In this document: piece after piece, positions 60,585 through 64,000 of the stretch
How positions within the stretch are numbered: position 1 is the first letter of the stretch
Layout: the number at the start of each line of letters is the position of its first letter
From: JAXMAF01 sp046350555
GTDB taxonomy: Bacteria; Planctomycetota; Phycisphaerae; Phycisphaerales; SM1A02
Reading direction: 5' to 3'
Length of the DNA: 64,000 nt
Assembly: GCA_046350555.1 (NCBI GenBank)
Contig: JAXMAF010000019.1
Location: 1-64,000, forward strand
Position numbers and translations under genes: made by a program
The notes under the pieces: model-generated
What the model was told of the DNA's origin: nothing
Database searches by the model: none
Seen by the model: the letters and a program-made list of their open reading frames with translations, nothing else

Positions 60585-62956
60585 TCACTTCGCACACTCG
60601 CCCCATGCGGCGAGGATCGCTCCAACGTCGCCGCCATCGACGACGCCGTTGCCGTCGAGATCGGCGGCGGCGGCCCGCGGACCGACGGCGCCCCACATCG
60701 CGAGCAGCGCGCCGAGATCGGCGCCGTCGACGGCACCCGAGCCGTCGAGGTCGGCGGCGCACGGCGCCGATCCACATGAACCCAGGAGCATCCACGCGAT
60801 GGACGACGCGCCGAACACGGCGTCGAGTCGCCCGTCGCCATCGAAATCGGCGAACGCCGCGGCATCCAGAAGCGGGCTGGCGAGTCCCTCGGCGCGGCCG
60901 TAATGGCGGGGCCAGGCGAAGCCCGCCCCGGGCTCGCGCCGGCGCTCGGTCACGCGCGGCCCACCGGCCGTCGTGGGAACGTTGAGGTAGACCAGGTCGT
61001 CGAGTCCGTCTCCATCGACATCGCGCAGCAAGGGCGCGATGGCGCTGTTGTCGCCGCCGGGCACCATGATCGTCAGCCAGGCGGCGCCGCCAAGGATCGG
61101 TTCGATCACGCCGACGCCGACGCCGACGAGGAGCAGCTCGTCGTCGCCGTCGCCCGTCCAGTCGACCGTGAACGCGGACCGCGCGACCGGAAAGGCGCCG
61201 ACGACGAACGGCTCGACGAGCGCAAACCCACCCTCGGTGTCGGCGATCAGCACGGGAAGGTGGTCGACCCCGCAAAGCACCACGTCCAGCCGCCCGTCGC
61301 CGTCGACGTCGAGCACGCCGGCGCTCGAGACCGCCTCGCCGACGAAGACCGTCGCGGCGATCGCGAGCGAGCCTGCGCCGTCGTTGCGCAGCACGCTCAC
61401 GTCCGATGCGTTGCCGATCCGACCGATGGCGATGACGTCGGGATCGCCGTCGTCGTCGATGTCGTGCACCGCGATCGCATCGACGCCGTGGGGAAGCGCA
61501 ACGAGCTCCGGGGCGGGGAATTGCTCGCCGGAACGCGAGTGCACCACCGCCAGGCCGCCGGCTCGGCCGACGAGCAGCTCGATCGCGCCATCGCCCTCGA
61601 GGTCGACGGCCGCGAGGGCCGCCACGCCCTCGTCGCCGGGAAGCACGATCGTGGCGCTGGGCACGAGGTCCTCGCCTCGATCGTTGCGCCAGACCTCGAG
61701 CACGTTGCTCGTGCGAACCCGCCACGAGGTCGGGGCGCGTCGTCTCCGAGCACGTCCGCGGCGACCAGCGCGGCGAGGTTGGACGCCTCGAAGAGCGGGA
61801 ACTGATCGGCGAAGAATCCGTTCGGCTGCTGATGCGCCACCAGCGGCGCGGCCGCATCCTGGCCGACGACGATCTCGGCGCGACCGTCGCCATCGAGATC
61901 GTCGACCAGCAGCGCCCGCGCCGCCACGACGGCGATCGCCGGCAGGCCGGCGGCGAGGACGCCATCCACGTTCTCGTATCGCACGATCGCCGAGCCCTGC
62001 GCGGCGGCGACCAGGAGTTCCGGAAAGCCGTCGTGCGCGAGATCGCGCGCCGCCAGTCGCCGAGGCTCCTTCGGCGCGAGGCTCGGCTGCGGAGGATCGA
62101 AGACCGGCTCGCCGGCGCGTGGCGTCGCGTTGCGCATGACCGAGATCGTCTCGTCGGCCGCGTTGGCGACCGCGAGATCCAGCCAGCCGTCGCCATCCAG
62201 GTCCACGACGACGAGGCCCTCGGGCGCTCGGCCCGCCTGCACCGCGAGACGCGCCGCGAACGACCCGTCGCCCAATCCGCGGAAGAGCGCAACCGTGCTC
62301 GCCTCGACGCTCGCGTTGCAGACGAGCAGATCGATGTTTCCGTCGCGATCGACGTCGGCGAGACGGACCGATTGAGGCGCCGGGCCCGCGTCGAGATCGA
62401 CGCGCGGACCGAAGGGCGGCGCCGTGCGGCCGCACGCGATGCCGGGATCGCACGCGTCGAGCCAGACGCTCACCGTCGCGGCGAGGCCGTTCGCGGCCAC
62501 GAGGTCGAGTCCCCCGTCGCCATCCACGTCGCCCACGGCCAACGAGCGCGTTCCCTCGCCCGCGGCGAGCGCCGCCACGACGTCGAACCCGCCGGCACCG
62601 TCGTTGCGCACGATCACGACCTGGTTCGCATCGGCCACCGCCACGAGCAGATCGATGTCGCCGTCGCCGTCGACGTCGCCCGCGACGAGATCGCGCGGAT
62701 CCGCGCCGACCGGCAGCGATTCGAACCCGACGAAGGCGCCGTCCAGCTCGGCGAGGCCGACCTTCAGCGTCGGTGGATCGCCGCCGATCGCCGCAAGGTC
62801 CGTCCTCCCGTCGCCATCGAAGTCGGCGGCGACGAACGCTCTCGCCCACGAGCCGAAGGGCAGCCGCTCGATCGGGAAGTGTGGCGGCCGACAGCGCGAC
62901 GACCCGGCGCTGCATTCGGACGACGCCACGAGACCGATGACGATCGATGCAGCCAT
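60585..62956 (-). CDS. Exported FG-GAP/VCBS-repeat protein with dockerin-like end, one frameshift
   Basis: About 790 residues if one indel near 61740 is repaired; N-terminal frame 62956 to about 61740, C-terminal frame on to 60585. The start MAASIVIGLVASSECSAGS looks like a short signal. The body is a series of at least eight FG-GAP-type blades with calcium-binding words such as ADFDGDGRTDLAA, GDVDGDGDIDLLVA, VDLDGDGWLDLAV, LLVDDLDGDGRAEIVVG and DVDGDGRLDVVL, so it should form integrin-like propellers outside the cell. The end has two dockerin-like parts, ADLDGSGAVDGADLGALLAMWG and ADLDGNGVVDGGDVGAILAAWG. The frame slip falls in GDDA-PTSW, next to a run of C. Confidence 0.85.
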
Positions 62957-62985
62957 GCGGCGCACGCGACGCTCCACGCGGCGTG

Positions 62986-64000
62986 CTATCCGCCGCTTCG
63001 TGCGGTCGGACCCTCGACCGATTTTCCGACCGGCTTCTCCGCCGACCTGTCGACCGGCTTCTCGGTCGGACTCTCGCCGCGCCAGACGCGCTGTCCGTTG
63101 CCGCTGGCGACGATCTGCCTGACGAACGCGTCGTACTGCGCTCCCAGTTCGTCCAGGTCCGCGTTCAGATACTCGATCGCCACCCAGCGACCGCCGCGGG
63201 CCAGCAGCCACGGATGGCGGACCTCGGACGGAATGGCGTTCGAATTCACGAGCCGCGCGACGAGGCGACCCGCGGCCGCATCGGCGACGACCTGCCGCAG
63301 CGCATCGCGATATCGACCGCCCTCGCCCTCGTTGAGGAAGTGCACGAGCGCCCAGACCTGCGCGTAGTAGGTCAGGAGCGTTCCCTTGCCCTGCCCGAGC
63401 GCCTCCTGCGGCGTCGACTTCAGCAGCTCGGCGAAGGGCACGAGCCGTCCGGAGCGCGCCGCCTCGCGCAGCTCGCCGAAGCGCTCAACGTTGCGCCACG
63501 GCATGAACGTCGGGGCCGCGCTCTCCCGCCGGAAGCGCATGCCTTCCATCCAGCAGGCGATGCCCTCCTCGAGCCAGACCGGCAGGCGGTCCTTGAAGAC
63601 CGTCTGCGTGAACTGGTGCCATCCCTCGTGCAGCGCGATCGTGAAGGTGTCCTCGCGGCCGATGTCGAAGAGCGCGCTCTCTCCATCGGTCGTGTAGCCG
63701 CCGCGACCGATCGCAAGGTACGTGTCGGCGTCGCGCGGCATGCGCCGCTTCGTGTGCGCCGCCCATTCGCTGCGCTTCGCGAAGATGCTGCTGCGCAGCG
63801 GGTGCGTCGGCATCGGCAACCGAACGAGCTCGCTCGCGTAGTGTCGCAGGGCGGCCTCCATGAGCAGAGGCAGCTCCCGCAACATCGGCTCGTCGACGAT
63901 CGTCGTGTTCAGTCGGTAGTTGGGCGTGACGAGCACGAATCCCGGGGCGTCGCCGAACGTCCACGGTTCGCGCTGCACCGTCGGCGCGGCGGGTTCGAGC
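62986..64000 (-). CDS. DUF1570-like exported metallopeptidase family protein (5' end outside window)
   Basis: At least 338 residues; the gene continues past the window edge, so the start is not seen. It contains FTIALHEGWHQFTQTVF, a HExxH zinc motif, followed by PVWLEEGIACWMEGMRF, where the Glu after WLEEG is the likely third ligand; this is the pattern of DUF1570/peptidase-MA-like planctomycete proteins. Further on are TYYAQVWALVHFLNEGEGGRYR and a tail rich in Lys/Pro/Ser (KPVDRSAEKPVGKSVEG). The role is presumably a periplasmic or secreted protease; the substrate is unknown. It lies 29 bp upstream of the FG-GAP gene on the same strand. Confidence 0.75.
   Translation of the reverse strand, partial: LEPAAPTVQREPWTFGDAPGFVLVTPNYRLNTTIVDEPMLRELPLLMEAALRHYASELVRLPMPTHPLRSSIFAKRSEWAAHTKRRMPRDADTYLAIGRGGYTTDGESALFDIGREDTFTIALHEGWHQFTQTVFKDRLPVWLEEGIACWMEGMRFRRESAAPTFMPWRNVERFGELREAARSGRLVPFAELLKSTPQEALGQGKGTLLTYYAQVWALVHFLNEGEGGRYRDALRQVVADAAAGRLVARLVNSNAIPSEVRHPWLLARGGRWVAIEYLNADLDELGAQYDAFVRQIVASGNGQRVWRGESPTEKPVDRSAEKPVGKSVEGPTARSGG

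Overview
The window is a GC-rich chromosomal segment from a Gram-negative planctomycete, most likely class Phycisphaerae. The evidence is direct: a DUF1549/DUF1553 plus DUF1501 gene pair, prepilin-type proteins with GFTLIELLVV-like leaders, secreted proteins ending in dockerin-like DLDGxGxVDxxDLxxLLxxWG repeats, and Kdo genes (kdsD, kdsB) that imply an outer membrane. Housekeeping genes (scpA, rpmE, prfA, rpmB, dnaG, rpoD, def, fmt) show it is chromosome and not plasmid or phage. No CRISPR array, transposase, integrase or tRNA was seen.

Layout. 0-7.7 kb: scpA and kdsD are divergent, followed by a small lipoprotein, the DUF1549/1553-DUF1501 pair and a CNNM/CorC-type membrane protein. 7.8-15.0 kb: an OPT transporter with murQ, a secreted S9 peptidase, a PfkB kinase and a broken membrane protein. 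15.1-22.7 kb: histidine degradation genes hutH and hutU lie on the + strand, separated by a five-gene minus-strand block of unrecognised proteins that seem to share a repeated beta-strand module; this is the best candidate for an undescribed system. 22.9-29.0 kb: a secreted arylsulfotransferase-like protein, broken tsaC/sua5 and tolC-like genes, and an SH3-domain exported protein. 29.1-30.5 kb: rpmE-prfA. 30.6-45.3 kb: a surface polysaccharide region (deacetylase, methyltransferases, O-antigen polymerase/ligase, three GT4 glycosyltransferases, NAD-dependent epimerase) interleaved with two pilin-like genes, a Gly-rich Spy-like protein and an Mrp ATPase. 45.3-52.6 kb: kbl, rpmB, dnaG, rpoD, a minisatellite and aat. 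52.8-64 kb: a lamin-tail protein, a small HExxH protein, fmt-def, a TPR protein, an Eis-like acetyltransferase, kdsB, an FG-GAP protein and a peptidase that runs off the edge.

Three repeat classes are present. Family A (about 105 bp, eight copies) and family B (about 40-90 bp, two hairpins, five copies) sit mostly just behind stop codons, and in three places they have become part of an open reading frame. A four-unit 88-92 bp minisatellite lies behind rpoD. About fourteen genes carry a TANNNT -10-like hexamer ending only 5-9 nt before the start codon and have no Shine-Dalgarno sequence, which points to common leaderless transcription.

Several patches (2.0-3.3, 14.0-15.5, 24.2-27.2 and 54.3-55.4 kb) have many frameshifts although the family motifs stay readable across frames. 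These may be sequence or assembly errors and not true gene decay, and they limit the annotation there.
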